Below, piece by piece: positions 30,465-39,677 of a stretch of 45,095 bases of DNA. Position 1 is the first letter of the stretch, and every line of letters begins with the position of its first letter. This stretch comes from Tannerella sp. GTDB lineage: Bacteria > Bacteroidota > Bacteroidia > Bacteroidales > Tannerellaceae. Position numbers and translations under genes: made by a program. Under the pieces are notes generated by a model. The model was not told where the DNA came from and made no database searches. It saw nothing but the letters and a program-made list of their open reading frames with translations. The stretch is taken from assembly GCA_031270465.1 (NCBI GenBank), contig JAISXP010000155.1, positions 1-45,095 on the forward strand, written 5' to 3'.

Positions 30465-31961
30465 ATGTCAGAGAAATTGTTTGTTTTTGATACAACACTG
30501 CGCGACGGCGAACAGGTGCCGGGCTGTCAACTGAACACCGTGGAGAAGATACAGGTGGCCGAAGCACTTGAAGAACTGGGTGTAGATGTCATTGAAGCAG
30601 GTTTCCCGGTGTCGAGTCCGGGCGACTTCAACAGTGTGATTGAAATATCGAAGGCCGTCACGTGGCCTGTTACTTGCGCACTGACACGAGCAGTGGAGAA
30701 AGACATCGACGTGGCGGCAGAATCTTTACAGTCGGCCAGGCGCAAACGTATCCACACGGGTATCGGCACGTCGGACTATCATATCCGCTACAAATTCAAT
30801 TCCAGTCGGGAAGAAATTCTGGAACGTGCCGTCGCTGCCACGCGCTATGCAAAAAAATACGTGGAAGACGTGGAATTTTATTGCGAAGATGCAGGACGGA
30901 CGGACAACGAATACCTGTCGCGGGTGGTCGAAGCTGTTATCCGGGCCGGCGCCACAGTCGTCAATATCCCCGACACGACCGGCTATTGCCTGCCCGACGA
31001 ATACGCCTCCAAAATCCGTTACCTGACCGAGCATGTCGACGGAATCCATAAAGCCGTAATTTCCACGCACTGCCATAACGACCTCGGCATGGCAACAGCC
31101 AATACTGTGCAGGGCGTCCTGAACGGCGCGCGTCAGGTCGAGGTGACCGTCAACGGCATCGGCGAACGCGCAGGAAATACTTCACTCGAAGAAGTAGCGA
31201 TGATTTTCAAAAGCCACCGCACGCTGGGCATCGACACCAATATCAATACAACCAAGATTTACAGCATCAGCCGCATCGTGTCAAGCCTGATGAACATGCC
31301 GGTACAGCCCAACAAGGCCATTGTCGGACGCAATGCCTTCGCCCACTCATCAGGCATACATCAGGACGGCGTACTGAAAAACCGCGAGAGCTACGAGATC
31401 ATCGACCCGAAGGATATTGGATTGGACGACAATGCCATCGTCCTGACAGCCCGAAGCGGACGCGCCGCGCTGAAACATCGCCTGAATCTGCTCGGCGTAA
31501 AGCTGGAACCCGAAAAGTTAGACAAGGTATACGAAGATTTCCTGCGACTGGCTGACCGGAAAAAAGACATCAGAGACGACGACATCCTGCTGCTTGTCGG
31601 GAAAGACCATACCTCGTCGCAGCGCATCAAAGTGCACTATCTGCAAGTGACCTCAGGTATCGGGCTGCAGCCGGTGGCAAGCGTCTGCCTCGACATCGCC
31701 GGCGAGAAGTTCGAATCGGCGGCTTCGGGCAACGGCCCGGTCGATGCTGCCATAAAAGCCGTCAAAAGCATCATCCACCGGCAAATGACAATTCAGGAAT
31801 TTCTGATTCAGGCCATCAACAAAGGCAGTGACGACATCGGGAAAGTGCACATGCAGGTCGAATACGAAGGTAATATCTATTACGGATTTTCGGCCAATAC
31901 CGATATTATTGCCGCTTCGGTAGAAGCTTTTGTCGATGCAATCAATAAATTTGCAAGTTGA
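30465..31961 (+). CDS. leuA: 2-isopropylmalate synthase
   Basis: A 498-residue protein. The TIM-barrel catalytic part begins [14 protein letters not shown] and includes the metal-binding HCHNDLGMA and NGIGERAGN motifs; the C-terminal ~120 residues are the LeuA allosteric domain ([26 protein letters not shown]) that binds leucine. It condenses acetyl-CoA with 2-oxoisovalerate in the first step of leucine synthesis. It is the first structural gene after the attenuator and is followed by leuC, leuD, a second synthase, mgsA and leuB on the same strand. Confidence 0.95.
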   Translation: MSEKLFVFDTTLRDGEQVPGCQLNTVEKIQVAEALEELGVDVIEAGFPVSSPGDFNSVIEISKAVTWPVTCALTRAVEKDIDVAAESLQSARRKRIHTGIGTSDYHIRYKFNSSREEILERAVAATRYAKKYVEDVEFYCEDAGRTDNEYLSRVVEAVIRAGATVVNIPDTTGYCLPDEYASKIRYLTEHVDGIHKAVISTHCHNDLGMATANTVQGVLNGARQVEVTVNGIGERAGNTSLEEVAMIFKSHRTLGIDTNINTTKIYSISRIVSSLMNMPVQPNKAIVGRNAFAHSSGIHQDGVLKNRESYEIIDPKDIGLDDNAIVLTARSGRAALKHRLNLLGVKLEPEKLDKVYEDFLRLADRKKDIRDDDILLLVGKDHTSSQRIKVHYLQVTSGIGLQPVASVCLDIAGEKFESAASGNGPVDAAIKAVKSIIHRQMTIQEFLIQAINKGSDDIGKVHMQVEYEGNIYYGFSANTDIIAASVEAFVDAINKFAS

Positions 31962-31994
31962 TATTTCGAGAACAAAAAAACAATTGATTGAAAA

Positions 31995-33404
31995 ATGAAA
32001 ACTTTATTCGAAAAAATTTGGGAAAAGCATGTCGTGGATACGCTTCCCGACGGCACGGTTCAGTTATACATTGACCGCCTGTACTGTCACGAAGTAACAA
32101 GTCCTCAGGCTTTTGCCGGACTGCGCAGTCGCGGACTGAGACCCTTCCGCCCGGAGCGCGTCACGTGTATGCCCGATCACAATATTCCTACGCTGGAGCA
32201 GGACAAACCCATCGAAGACCCCGTGTCGCAAAATCAGGTAGACACGCTGGAACGGAATGCAGTCGATTTCGGGCTGGAATATTACGGACTGCTGCATCCC
32301 AAAAACGGAATCATACATGTCGTCGGTCCCGAAAACGGGCTGACGCAGCCGGGAATGACCATCGTCTGCGGCGACAGCCACACTTCGACCCACGGCGCGA
32401 TGGGCGCGATAGCTTTTGGTATCGGTACGAGCGAAGTCGAGATGACCCTCGCTACGCAATGCCTCCTGCAGCAGAAACCAAAAACCATGCGCATCACCGT
32501 CGATGGCAGGCGAAAGCCGGGCGTGACGGCAAAAGACATGGCGCTGTACATCATCCGGCGGATGACGACCGGCGGCGCAACCGGCTATTTCGTGGAATAT
32601 GCCGGCGAAGCAATCCGCAGTGCAAACATGGACGAACGCCTTACGATCTGCAACCTCTCCATCGAAATGGGTGCGCGCGGAGGCATGATTGCGCCGGACG
32701 AGGTAACGTTCGACTATCTGAAAAACAGGGAGTTTTCTCCCAAGGGAGATGACTGGAACAAGGCAGTGACATACTGGCGGACGCTTTGCACGGACACTGC
32801 TGCCGCATTCGACCGCGAAGTGTCGTTTCGTGCCGAAGACATCGAGCCGATGGTTACCTACGGGACAAATCCTGGAATGGGAATCGGTATCGGCGAGACC
32901 ATCCCGTCGCTCGAAAGCGTGGAGGAATCCGGACGCGCGTCTTTTCGCAAGGCGCTCGATTACATGGGCTTCGAGCCCGGCGACCCGATATTGGGCAAAC
33001 CTGTAGACTACGTATTTCTGGGCAGTTGCACCAACGGTCGCATCGAAGATTTCCGTGCCTTTGCTTCCGTGGTGAAGGGACGGACGAAGGCCGTCGGCGT
33101 GACCGTCTGGCTGGTGCCCGGCAGTTGGCAGGTAGTACGTCAGATTCACACCGAAGGTATCGATAAAATATTGACGGAAGCCGGATTCGAACTTCGCCAG
33201 CCGGGTTGTTCGGCCTGCCTGGCGATGAACGACGACAAGGTGCCGGCCGGCAAATACGCCGTGAGTACAAGCAATCGCAACTTCGAAGGCCGTCAGGGTC
33301 CGGGCGCACGCACCATCCTTGCCGGGCCGCTGGTGGCTGCCGCGGCGGCCGTCACGGGGAAAATCAGCGATCCGAGAATGTTAATTAGCAAATTTCCCAA
33401 TTGA
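31995..33404 (+). CDS. leuC: 3-isopropylmalate dehydratase, large subunit
   Basis: A 469-residue aconitase-family subunit. The [4Fe-4S] ligands are visible as Cys in FLGSCTNGR and the pair in [33 protein letters not shown] is diagnostic for LeuC. With LeuD it isomerises 2-isopropylmalate to 3-isopropylmalate, and can process citramalate in the same way. After the usual ending at ISDPR the protein has the extra residues MLISKFPN, which are encoded by the start of an ACTAATTT-type repeat (33382-33421); the repeat supplied the present stop codon. Confidence 0.96.
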   Translation: MKTLFEKIWEKHVVDTLPDGTVQLYIDRLYCHEVTSPQAFAGLRSRGLRPFRPERVTCMPDHNIPTLEQDKPIEDPVSQNQVDTLERNAVDFGLEYYGLLHPKNGIIHVVGPENGLTQPGMTIVCGDSHTSTHGAMGAIAFGIGTSEVEMTLATQCLLQQKPKTMRITVDGRRKPGVTAKDMALYIIRRMTTGGATGYFVEYAGEAIRSANMDERLTICNLSIEMGARGGMIAPDEVTFDYLKNREFSPKGDDWNKAVTYWRTLCTDTAAAFDREVSFRAEDIEPMVTYGTNPGMGIGIGETIPSLESVEESGRASFRKALDYMGFEPGDPILGKPVDYVFLGSCTNGRIEDFRAFASVVKGRTKAVGVTVWLVPGSWQVVRQIHTEGIDKILTEAGFELRQPGCSACLAMNDDKVPAGKYAVSTSNRNFEGRQGPGARTILAGPLVAAAAAVTGKISDPRMLISKFPN

Positions 33405-33421
33405 CTAATTTACTAATTTAA
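33382..33421 (+). repeat. ACTAATTT-type short repeat between leuC and leuD
   Basis: TTAATTAGCAAATTTCCCAA, then TTGACTAATTTACTAATTTA. Units of ACTAATTT/AGCAAATTT repeat about four times. The first half encodes the last residues of LeuC and the second half is the spacer before leuD. It is another low-complexity intergenic repeat that has entered a gene end. Confidence 0.65.
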
Positions 33422-33427
33422 AAATAT

Positions 33428-34030
33428 ATGAAAACCAAGTTTGATATATTGACATCCACAATTGTGCCGCTTCCGCTTGAGAACGTGGATACGGATCAGA
33501 TTATTCCGGCGCGCTTCCTGAAGGCCACCACGCGCGAGGGTTTCGGCGACAACCTGTTTCGCGACTGGCGCTACGACAAGGAGGGAAATATAAATCCCGA
33601 TTTTGTCCTCAACCAGAGAAGATATAAAGGTCGTATTCTGGTGGCCGGAAAAAATTTCGGCAGCGGATCGAGCCGCGAACATGCTGCCTGGGCGATTGCC
33701 GGGTACGGTTTCCGTGCGGTCGTTTCCAGTTTCTTTGCCGATATATTCAAAAACAATTCGCTGAATAACGGTATCTTGCCGGTAGTCGTTTCGCCGGAAT
33801 TTCTGGCGGAGATATTCGAAACCGTAACGGAGGATTCTGAAATGACGTTGACAATCGATCTGAAAAAACAGCAAATAACGAACAATGCCGGCGGCCATTC
33901 GGAACATTTCGAAATCAATCCCTACAAAAAAGACTGCTTGCTGAATGCACTCGACGACGTCGACTATCTGCTGAGCCGAAAAGATAAAATCGAAGCGTAC
34001 GAAATTCAAAAACAGAAATTAAAGTATTAA
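33428..34030 (+). CDS. leuD: 3-isopropylmalate dehydratase, small subunit
   Basis: A 200-residue LeuD with [12 protein letters not shown] near residues 22-33 and the substrate-loop motif [14 protein letters not shown]. It forms the swivelling subunit that completes the active site of LeuC. Spacing to leuC is 23 bases, all repeat-derived, and to the next gene 18 bases. Confidence 0.96.
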   Translation: MKTKFDILTSTIVPLPLENVDTDQIIPARFLKATTREGFGDNLFRDWRYDKEGNINPDFVLNQRRYKGRILVAGKNFGSGSSREHAAWAIAGYGFRAVVSSFFADIFKNNSLNNGILPVVVSPEFLAEIFETVTEDSEMTLTIDLKKQQITNNAGGHSEHFEINPYKKDCLLNALDDVDYLLSRKDKIEAYEIQKQKLKY

Positions 34031-34048
34031 AAAACAGATTATTGTGGC

Positions 34049-35563
34049 ATGAGTATGATAGAACTTTTAGACACAACGCTGCGCGATGGCGAGCAGACGA
34101 ATGGCGTCTCCTTTTCAGGGCATGAAAAAAAGGAGATTTCGCGCTTGCTGCTTGATGAACTGAACGTAAACCGGATAGAGATTGGTTCCGCCCGCGTTTC
34201 GAAAGGCGAGTTCGACGCTGTCAGGAGGATTGTACAGTGGGCGTCGCGAGCCAACTGTTTGCCGCGAGTAGAAGTGTTGGGATTTGTCGACGGCGGCGAA
34301 TCGCTGCAGTGGATAAAATCAGCCGGCGGCCAGGTGGTGAACCTGCTGTGCAAAGGCTCGCAAAAACATCTGGCAGAACAGCTTCGGAAAACGCCGGAGC
34401 AACACATCGACGACATCATCCGCGAAGCAGACACAGCCGGACAAATGGGGATTGCCGTCAACGTATATCTCGAAGACTGGTCGAACGGTATGCGGCAGTC
34501 GCCCGAATACGTGTACCGGCTGACGGATGCCCTGGCCGGACTGCCGCTGAAACGTATCATGTTGCCGGATACTTTGGGCGTGCTGAATCCCGAAGCGACA
34601 TACACGTATTGCCGGGACATGGTCGCACGTTATCCCGAAATACATTTCGACTTTCATGCGCATAACGACTACGATCTGGCGGTGGCAAACGTCTACGCCG
34701 CCATCCGTGCAGGCGTTCGCGGCGTACATACGACGGTGAACGGGCTGGGCGAACGCGCCGGCAATGCCTCGCTGAGCAGCGTTGTGGCTGTGATACACGA
34801 CCAGCTGAAGATGCAAACATCCGTGAACGAAAGAAAGATAACCCATGTCAGCAAAACCATCGAAGCCTGTTCCGGCGTACACGTCGCGCCCAACAGCCCG
34901 ATAGTCGGCGAACACGTATTCACGCAGTGCGCAGGTGTACACGCCGACGGCGACAGCAAGAACAATTTGTACTGCAACGACCTGATACCGGAGCGATTCG
35001 GACGCATGCGCGAATACGCGCTCGGCAAGACGTCCGGCAAAGCCAGTATCCGCAAGAATCTCGAAATGCTTGAAATCGAATTGAGCGAAGACGACATGCG
35101 CAAAGTCACGGAACGCGTCATTGAACTGGGCGATAAAAAAGAAATCGTCACGCAGGACGACCTTCCCTACATCATTTCCGACGTTTTGCAGCAGGACACG
35201 CAGGAAAACAATATCAGGATATTGAATTATTCACTATCTTTGGCACAGGGATTGAAGCCGGTGGCGACGTTGAAAATTGAAATTCAAGGCGCAATTTACG
35301 AAGAAACGGCCACGGGCGACGGCCAGTACGATGCATTTGTGCGTGCGCTCCGCAGGATTTACAAGTCCCTGGGGCGTCCGTTCCCGATGTTGACGAATTA
35401 TGCCGTGTCAATCCCGCCCGGCGGACGCACCGATGCCTTTGTGCAGACCATCATCAGTTGGCGTCACGAAGGCGTGGACTTTAAGACGCGCGGCCTGGAC
35501 GTCGACCAGATGGAAGCCGCCATCAAGGCTACCGTCAAGATGTTGAATAAAATTGAACGATAA
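34049..35563 (+). CDS. Second isopropylmalate-synthase family enzyme, possible (R)-citramalate synthase
   Basis: A 504-residue paralogue of LeuA with [22 protein letters not shown], the metal ligands HAHNDYDLA, NGLGERAGN, and a C-terminal regulatory domain (LKIEIQGAIYEETATGDGQYDAF). It differs from LeuA at many substrate-pocket positions. Two synthases in one leu operon, together with Ile codons in the leader peptide, suggest that this one makes citramalate from pyruvate and acetyl-CoA, which LeuCD and LeuB then turn into 2-oxobutyrate for isoleucine. A homocitrate-type or redundant LeuA role cannot be excluded. ATG at 34055 is an alternative start. Confidence 0.85.
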   Translation: MSMIELLDTTLRDGEQTNGVSFSGHEKKEISRLLLDELNVNRIEIGSARVSKGEFDAVRRIVQWASRANCLPRVEVLGFVDGGESLQWIKSAGGQVVNLLCKGSQKHLAEQLRKTPEQHIDDIIREADTAGQMGIAVNVYLEDWSNGMRQSPEYVYRLTDALAGLPLKRIMLPDTLGVLNPEATYTYCRDMVARYPEIHFDFHAHNDYDLAVANVYAAIRAGVRGVHTTVNGLGERAGNASLSSVVAVIHDQLKMQTSVNERKITHVSKTIEACSGVHVAPNSPIVGEHVFTQCAGVHADGDSKNNLYCNDLIPERFGRMREYALGKTSGKASIRKNLEMLEIELSEDDMRKVTERVIELGDKKEIVTQDDLPYIISDVLQQDTQENNIRILNYSLSLAQGLKPVATLKIEIQGAIYEETATGDGQYDAFVRALRRIYKSLGRPFPMLTNYAVSIPPGGRTDAFVQTIISWRHEGVDFKTRGLDVDQMEAAIKATVKMLNKIER

Positions 35564-35569
35564 AACATT

Positions 35570-36019
35570 ATGATTATGAACAAAAAACTGACAATTGCGC
35601 TGGTAGCGCACGACAAGCGGAAGGCGGATATGGTAGAATGGACGCTCCACAACGCAGAATTTCTTTCGCGTCACTACTTGATATGTACCGGGACTACGGG
35701 CGGACTGATTTCCGGCGCCTTTAAAGAGAAAGGCATCCATGTCGAAATCACCTGCATGCACTCCGGTCCGCTGGGCGGCGACGCCGAAATTGCAGCCATG
35801 GTGGTACGCAAGGAAATAGACCTGGCCATCTTCCTGATTGACGACCTCAACCCGCAACCGCACGAAGCCGACATCCAGATGCTGCTTCGCCAGTGCAGGG
35901 TACACAACATTCCCATCGCCTGTAACCGCTACAGCGCCGATTTGATGCTGACAAGCACATTGTGGGACGACGACACTTATGTCCCTATGGAACCTAAATA
36001 CGTGTATTTCAAACGATAA
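35570..36019 (+). CDS. mgsA: Methylglyoxal synthase
   Basis: A 149-residue protein with the family signatures [24 protein letters not shown] and [14 protein letters not shown], where Asp71 is the catalytic base, and an internal [12 protein letters not shown]. It turns dihydroxyacetone phosphate into methylglyoxal and phosphate, a bypass that relieves sugar-phosphate build-up. It sits within the leucine operon, six bases after the second synthase and two bases before leuB, so it should be controlled by the same attenuator. ATG 35576 is also a possible start. Confidence 0.95.
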   Translation: MIMNKKLTIALVAHDKRKADMVEWTLHNAEFLSRHYLICTGTTGGLISGAFKEKGIHVEITCMHSGPLGGDAEIAAMVVRKEIDLAIFLIDDLNPQPHEADIQMLLRQCRVHNIPIACNRYSADLMLTSTLWDDDTYVPMEPKYVYFKR

Positions 36020-36021
36020 AA

Positions 36022-37095
36022 ATGAAACTAAATATTGCTGTTTTACCGGGCGACGGTATCGGACCTGAAGTGGTGGCGCAGGCCGTGAAGGTGATCAGAG
36101 CCGTTTGCCGGAAGTATGGGCACGAACCGGTATACCGCGAGGCACTGGTCGGAGCCTGCGCCATCGATGCGGCAGGCGATCCGTATCCCGCTGAGACGCA
36201 TGCGCTTTGCATGAATAGCGATGCCGTGCTCTTCGGTGCTATCGGCGCTTTGAAGTACGACAGCGACCCGTCGGCGAAAGTTCGTCCCGAACAGGGATTG
36301 CTTGCCATGCGCAAACAGTTGGGACTGTATGCCAATATCCGTCCCGTCACGACGTTCCCTTCGCTGCTGTACCAGTCGCCGCTTCGACCGGAACTGATCG
36401 ACGGCGTAGACCTCGTATGTATCCGCGAACTGACGGGCGGAATATATTTCGGACGCCCGCAGGGACGCAGTGAAGACGGACGGACGGCGTACGACACGTG
36501 CGTGTATTCCTGTGAAGAAATTGAACGCATCGTCCGTCTGGCGTATGAATATGCTGTGAAACGTCGCAGGAAAGTGACCGTAGTAGACAAGGCCAATGTG
36601 CTGGCCACTTCGCGGTTATGGCGACAGGTAGCACAGGAGATTGAAAAGGAATATCCCGGTGTGGAAACGGAATACATGTTTGTGGATAATGCAGCCATGC
36701 GTCTGATTCAGTGGCCGAAGAGTTTCGACGTACTGGTGACGGAAAACATGTTTGGCGACATCCTTACCGACGAAGCATCTGTCATCGCAGGTTCGCTCGG
36801 CATGTTGCCGTCGGCATCCATCGGGATACATACGTCCGTATTCGAACCGATTCACGGCTCATACCCGCAAGCTGCCGGGAAAAACATTGCCAATCCGCTG
36901 GCTGCGATACTTTCGGCGGCGCTGATGTTTGAGTATGCCTTCAGTCTGGCGGACGAGGGACACGCTGTTCGAGAGGCCGTTGTCGCATCAATGAACAAAG
37001 GTGTCGTCACGGGCGACATTGCTCACGGAGGCACGGCACATTCGACCTCGGATGTGGGCGACTGGATAGCCGAACATATTCTCTCGACTCTCTGA
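36022..37095 (+). CDS. leuB: 3-isopropylmalate dehydrogenase
   Basis: A 357-residue protein of the isocitrate/isopropylmalate dehydrogenase family: [18 protein letters not shown] at the start, the substrate-binding [23 protein letters not shown], the Lys of TVVDKANVL and the metal ligands of [12 protein letters not shown], then [10 protein letters not shown]. It oxidises and decarboxylates 3-isopropylmalate with NAD. It is the last gene of the operon; the terminator at 37089 overlaps its stop codon. Confidence 0.96.
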   Translation: MKLNIAVLPGDGIGPEVVAQAVKVIRAVCRKYGHEPVYREALVGACAIDAAGDPYPAETHALCMNSDAVLFGAIGALKYDSDPSAKVRPEQGLLAMRKQLGLYANIRPVTTFPSLLYQSPLRPELIDGVDLVCIRELTGGIYFGRPQGRSEDGRTAYDTCVYSCEEIERIVRLAYEYAVKRRRKVTVVDKANVLATSRLWRQVAQEIEKEYPGVETEYMFVDNAAMRLIQWPKSFDVLVTENMFGDILTDEASVIAGSLGMLPSASIGIHTSVFEPIHGSYPQAAGKNIANPLAAILSAALMFEYAFSLADEGHAVREAVVASMNKGVVTGDIAHGGTAHSTSDVGDWIAEHILSTL

Positions 37096-37114
37096 TAAAT
37101 ACAGAGAATTTTTT
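37089..37114 (+). terminator. Terminator of the leucine operon
   Basis: TCTCTG (37089-37094) and CAGAGA (37102-37107) form a 6-base-pair stem with a 7-base loop, followed by ATTTTTT. The stem includes the last bases of leuB. It is short but placed correctly between convergent genes. Confidence 0.6.
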
Positions 37115-37124
37115 GAATCCTGAA

Positions 37125-37955
37125 CTAATAAGACTGTTTCAGCAGCGTTTCAACCGTCGTTTTATCATATCCCAGTTCCAAAGCTTTTTTGAAATCGACG
37201 GCTGCTGATTCTTTCTCGTACTGAGCAAGTTTGATTTTGCCGCGCAGCATGTAGAGTTCGGCGGAAGGCTCGGCTGTTTCGGCAAAAACTCTGTTCAGGT
37301 CCGACCGTGCACGTCCGTTCCTGTTCGTCAGATAGTATAGTTCGGCACGTTCCTCAAAGAGGCGTATGTATTCCGGATTCTTATTTATCAGATAGTTGAG
37401 AATCACTTCACTCTCGTTGTAATTTCCTCGCACCTTTTCCAGAATGGCATATCCCAGGCGTCCTTTCATGGTTTCCGGATTGATTTCGACGATTTTCTCG
37501 AAATCGGCTTCGGCAAGGATGAAATTCTCCGAGTGAAGATGGAGCAGTCCTCTCTGGAACAGAGCATCTTCGTCGCGCGGGTCGACAGACAGCAGCATTT
37601 GATAGTCGAGGATGGCCTTTTCCGTTTCGCCCATTTCGGCATACAATTCGGCGCGATTCCTGAGAATCAGCTTGTCGTTTGCCCGTTGACTCAAGGCGGC
37701 CGAATAGGAAATGAGCGCGTCGTCATGTTTACCCTGACGGCGCTGTATCGTACCCAGATTAGTCAGCAACGCATAGTTGTAGCGATTGGCCGGTTCGAGG
37801 CGCATCGCTGCTTTCAGACATTCTTCCGCCGCAGGCAGATCGTTTTTGTCAATGTATGCGTAACTCTTCTGAATCATTCCGTCATACGTCTGCGCACGCA
37901 AACCGTCCTGAAAGACAATTGATAAAACACAGATAAGCAAACCTGTAATCTTCAT
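37125..37955 (-). CDS. Periplasmic tetratricopeptide-repeat protein
   Basis: I choose the ATG at 37955 over one 13 codons upstream because it directly begins a signal peptide (MKITGLLICVLSIVFQDGLRAQ). The 276-residue protein then has about seven TPR-like helix pairs, for example SYAYIDKNDLPAAEECLKAA, GTIQRRQGKHDDALISYSAA and AEMGETEKAILDYQMLL. Such proteins act as scaffolds for protein partners in the periplasm or outer membrane. Nothing in the neighbourhood identifies the partner. A TATATTTG -7 element (37982-37975 on the minus strand) precedes it. Confidence 0.85.
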   Translation of the reverse strand: MKITGLLICVLSIVFQDGLRAQTYDGMIQKSYAYIDKNDLPAAEECLKAAMRLEPANRYNYALLTNLGTIQRRQGKHDDALISYSAALSQRANDKLILRNRAELYAEMGETEKAILDYQMLLSVDPRDEDALFQRGLLHLHSENFILAEADFEKIVEINPETMKGRLGYAILEKVRGNYNESEVILNYLINKNPEYIRLFEERAELYYLTNRNGRARSDLNRVFAETAEPSAELYMLRGKIKLAQYEKESAAVDFKKALELGYDKTTVETLLKQSY

Positions 37956-38008
37956 AAGACTGTATTTAAGTATACAAATATACGCCTTAATCACACATAA
38001 ACGACAGG

Positions 38009-38030
38009 AAAAAGCATTATTATGCTTTTT
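38009..38030. other. Perfect hairpin between divergent genes
   Basis: AAAAAGCAT (38009-38017), loop TATT and ATGCTTTTT (38022-38030) form a perfect 9-base-pair stem with A and T runs on both sides. It lies between the divergent TPR gene and rpsP, where no terminator is needed, so it could be a protein-binding palindrome or a relic of a terminator. Confidence 0.45.
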
Positions 38031-38129
38031 TTTGATGTATCGGGCGCTACCCCAAACCGTTTATATTGCAGATGAAAAAATATTTTCCAAAAAATGCAGT
38101 CAAAAACGCTACACATGAAACTTTTTTAT

Positions 38130-38137
38130 TACCTTTG
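38130..38137 (+). promoter_or_regulatory. -7 element upstream of rpsP
   Basis: TACCTTTG matches TANNTTTG, 37 bases before the rpsP start. No strict TTTG is found at -33, which is usual for many strong Bacteroidetes genes. Confidence 0.55.
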
Positions 38138-38174
38138 CCCCGCTTAATACAAGACTTAATTAATATTCAGACAA

Positions 38175-38702
38175 ATGGCAACAAAAATCAGATTGCAGAG
38201 ACGCGGCCGCAAGGGATATGCATATTATCCGGTCGTTGTCGCAGACAGCAGGGCTCCACGGGATGGAAAGTTTATTGAAAGGATAGGTTCTTATAATCCG
38301 AACACTAATCCTGCTACAATAGATTTGAATTTCGATAGGGCTTTGTATTGGTTACAGGTAGGCGCCCAACCGACGGATACGGTGCGTTCGATACTCAGAG
38401 GCGAAGGCGTATGCTTGAAAAAGCACTTGCTCGAAGGCGTGAAAAAAGGCGCCTTTGATGAAGCTGCAGCCGAAGCAAAATTTCAGACTTGGCTGGCCGA
38501 CAAGGAAATCGCTTCGCAGGCGAAAAAGGACAAAGATCGCGAAACACGCAAAGTCGTTGAAAAAGAGCGCTTAGCTGCAGAAAAGGAAGCAAATAGAGCG
38601 AAAGCGGAAGCTGTGGCGCAGAAAAAGGCTTCGATTGCCGCGGCCAAAGCTGCCGCCGAAGCAAAAGCCGCCGCCGAAACGGAAAACAGTGTGGCAGAAT
38701 AA
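38175..38702 (+). CDS. rpsP: Ribosomal protein S16 with long Ala/Lys-rich tail
   Basis: Residues 1 to about 80 are a standard S16 ([20 protein letters not shown], then [20 protein letters not shown]). Family members in many bacteria end near 80-90 residues, but this one has 175: the extra ~90 residues are a highly charged helix rich in Ala, Lys and Glu, probably a coiled coil. Extended S16 proteins are common in Bacteroidetes. It is monocistronic, with its own promoter and a strong terminator. Confidence 0.95.
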   Translation: MATKIRLQRRGRKGYAYYPVVVADSRAPRDGKFIERIGSYNPNTNPATIDLNFDRALYWLQVGAQPTDTVRSILRGEGVCLKKHLLEGVKKGAFDEAAAEAKFQTWLADKEIASQAKKDKDRETRKVVEKERLAAEKEANRAKAEAVAQKKASIAAAKAAAEAKAAAETENSVAE

Positions 38703-38730
38703 AATCGGGTAACCATATCGGAAAATTAAA

Positions 38731-38772
38731 AATCCGGCAGCATGTAAATCTTACAGTTGCCGGATTTTTTTT
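38731..38772. terminator. Bidirectional terminator between rpsP and thioredoxin-like gene
   Basis: AATCCGGCA (38731-38739) and TGCCGGATT (38758-38766) form a 9-base-pair stem, with an inner stem TGTAA/TTACA. Eight T follow on the plus strand, and an A-rich run on the left gives a T-run for the minus strand, so it can serve both convergent genes. Confidence 0.88.
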
Positions 38773-38794
38773 GAAAAAACTATGCACTTGAAGA

Positions 38795-39247
38795 TTATTC
38801 TTTTTCGAGCAGGAAACTTTCGATCTGTTCGACGAGTGTCTCTTTGGGCAAAGCGCCCAACGATGCCTGCGGTTTGCCCTTCACCGGAACAAACAATATC
38901 ATCGGGATGCTGCTGATGCCGAAAACCGACGCCAACTCGTGCTCGCTGTCTACATCAATCTTATAGAACACGACGTCGTCCTTATATTTGGCCGCCAATT
39001 CTTTCATGATGGGAGCTACACGTTTGCACGGACCGCACCAGTCCGCATAAAAATCTACTATACAAGGTTTATTACCTTCGTATACCCATTCTTCGCTGTT
39101 TGCTTCGTAGTTATATATTTTGGCAAGGAAATCGGCCTTGTTCATGACGATGACTTCGCCTTCTTCCACCTTGTTCGACTGAGCATTAGAACAGTTGACG
39201 GTCATGGACATCAACGGGATAATAAATAAACATCTCCAATAATTCAT
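38795..39247 (-). CDS. Thioredoxin-fold lipoprotein or periplasmic thioredoxin
   Basis: A 150-residue protein with an N-terminal export signal (MNYWRCLFIIPLMSMTVNC); Cys19 in TVNCSN could be a lipidation site, although cleavage after NAQ is an alternative. The thioredoxin domain carries the active site WCGPC at residues 70-74 in FYADWCGPCKRVAPIM, and the cis-Pro in SSIPMILF. It would reduce disulfides or act in oxidative folding in the periplasm. It is monocistronic, with a TATATTTG -7 element at 39289-39282 on the minus strand. Confidence 0.9.
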   Translation of the reverse strand: MNYWRCLFIIPLMSMTVNCSNAQSNKVEEGEVIVMNKADFLAKIYNYEANSEEWVYEGNKPCIVDFYADWCGPCKRVAPIMKELAAKYKDDVVFYKIDVDSEHELASVFGISSIPMILFVPVKGKPQASLGALPKETLVEQIESFLLEKE

Positions 39248-39677
39248 CTTCTTTTGTTTTTACGGTTACACGAATTTGCGGCAAATATACAAACAAAAAA
39301 AATATAACAGCCGGATAAGCGGAATATTTTTTTGCGTATCTGTAAAATATTTTTCTCTTTCACTTGTCTGCATAAGTTTAGAAATTGTAACCTGAGATTT
39401 GAGAGACCGAATTCTGTTGCACAGACGTTCTGTAATGGAAACCGAATTGTTGTCGGTCTGGCATCCGTCATCATTGTAAACGATGTGAAGCAATCCGAAA
39501 AAAACAATCATTGAAACAACATGTGCAAACCATGCCACACACAGTAACACAAGCGTTCACCATGCATTTTTTACGGCAAAAACCGGCTATCTGAAAAAAA
39601 CATGTTATAAAACATATTCCAATATGAAAAAGTTCGACAAAAGAATCTTAATTTTACGCGCAAATTTGTAACATGCG
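39248..39677. other. Intergenic region between thioredoxin-like gene and galM
   Basis: These 430 bases are A+T-rich and have only short overlapping frames with no recognisable features. A small palindrome ATGTTATAAAACAT lies at about 39603-39616, and CAAATTTG at 39661-39668 is close to the galM start. I could not place a convincing galM promoter. Confidence 0.45.
39282..39289 (-). promoter_or_regulatory. -7 element of the thioredoxin-like gene
   Basis: On the minus strand TATATTTG matches TANNTTTG, 35 bases before the start codon. The -33 region is A/T-rich without a clear TTTG. Confidence 0.5.

Noticed and set aside
39244-39550. Two overlapping minus-strand frames (87 and 94 codons) upstream of galM
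   Set aside because: They overlap each other and the thioredoxin promoter, and their residue content looks like translated A+T-rich spacer.
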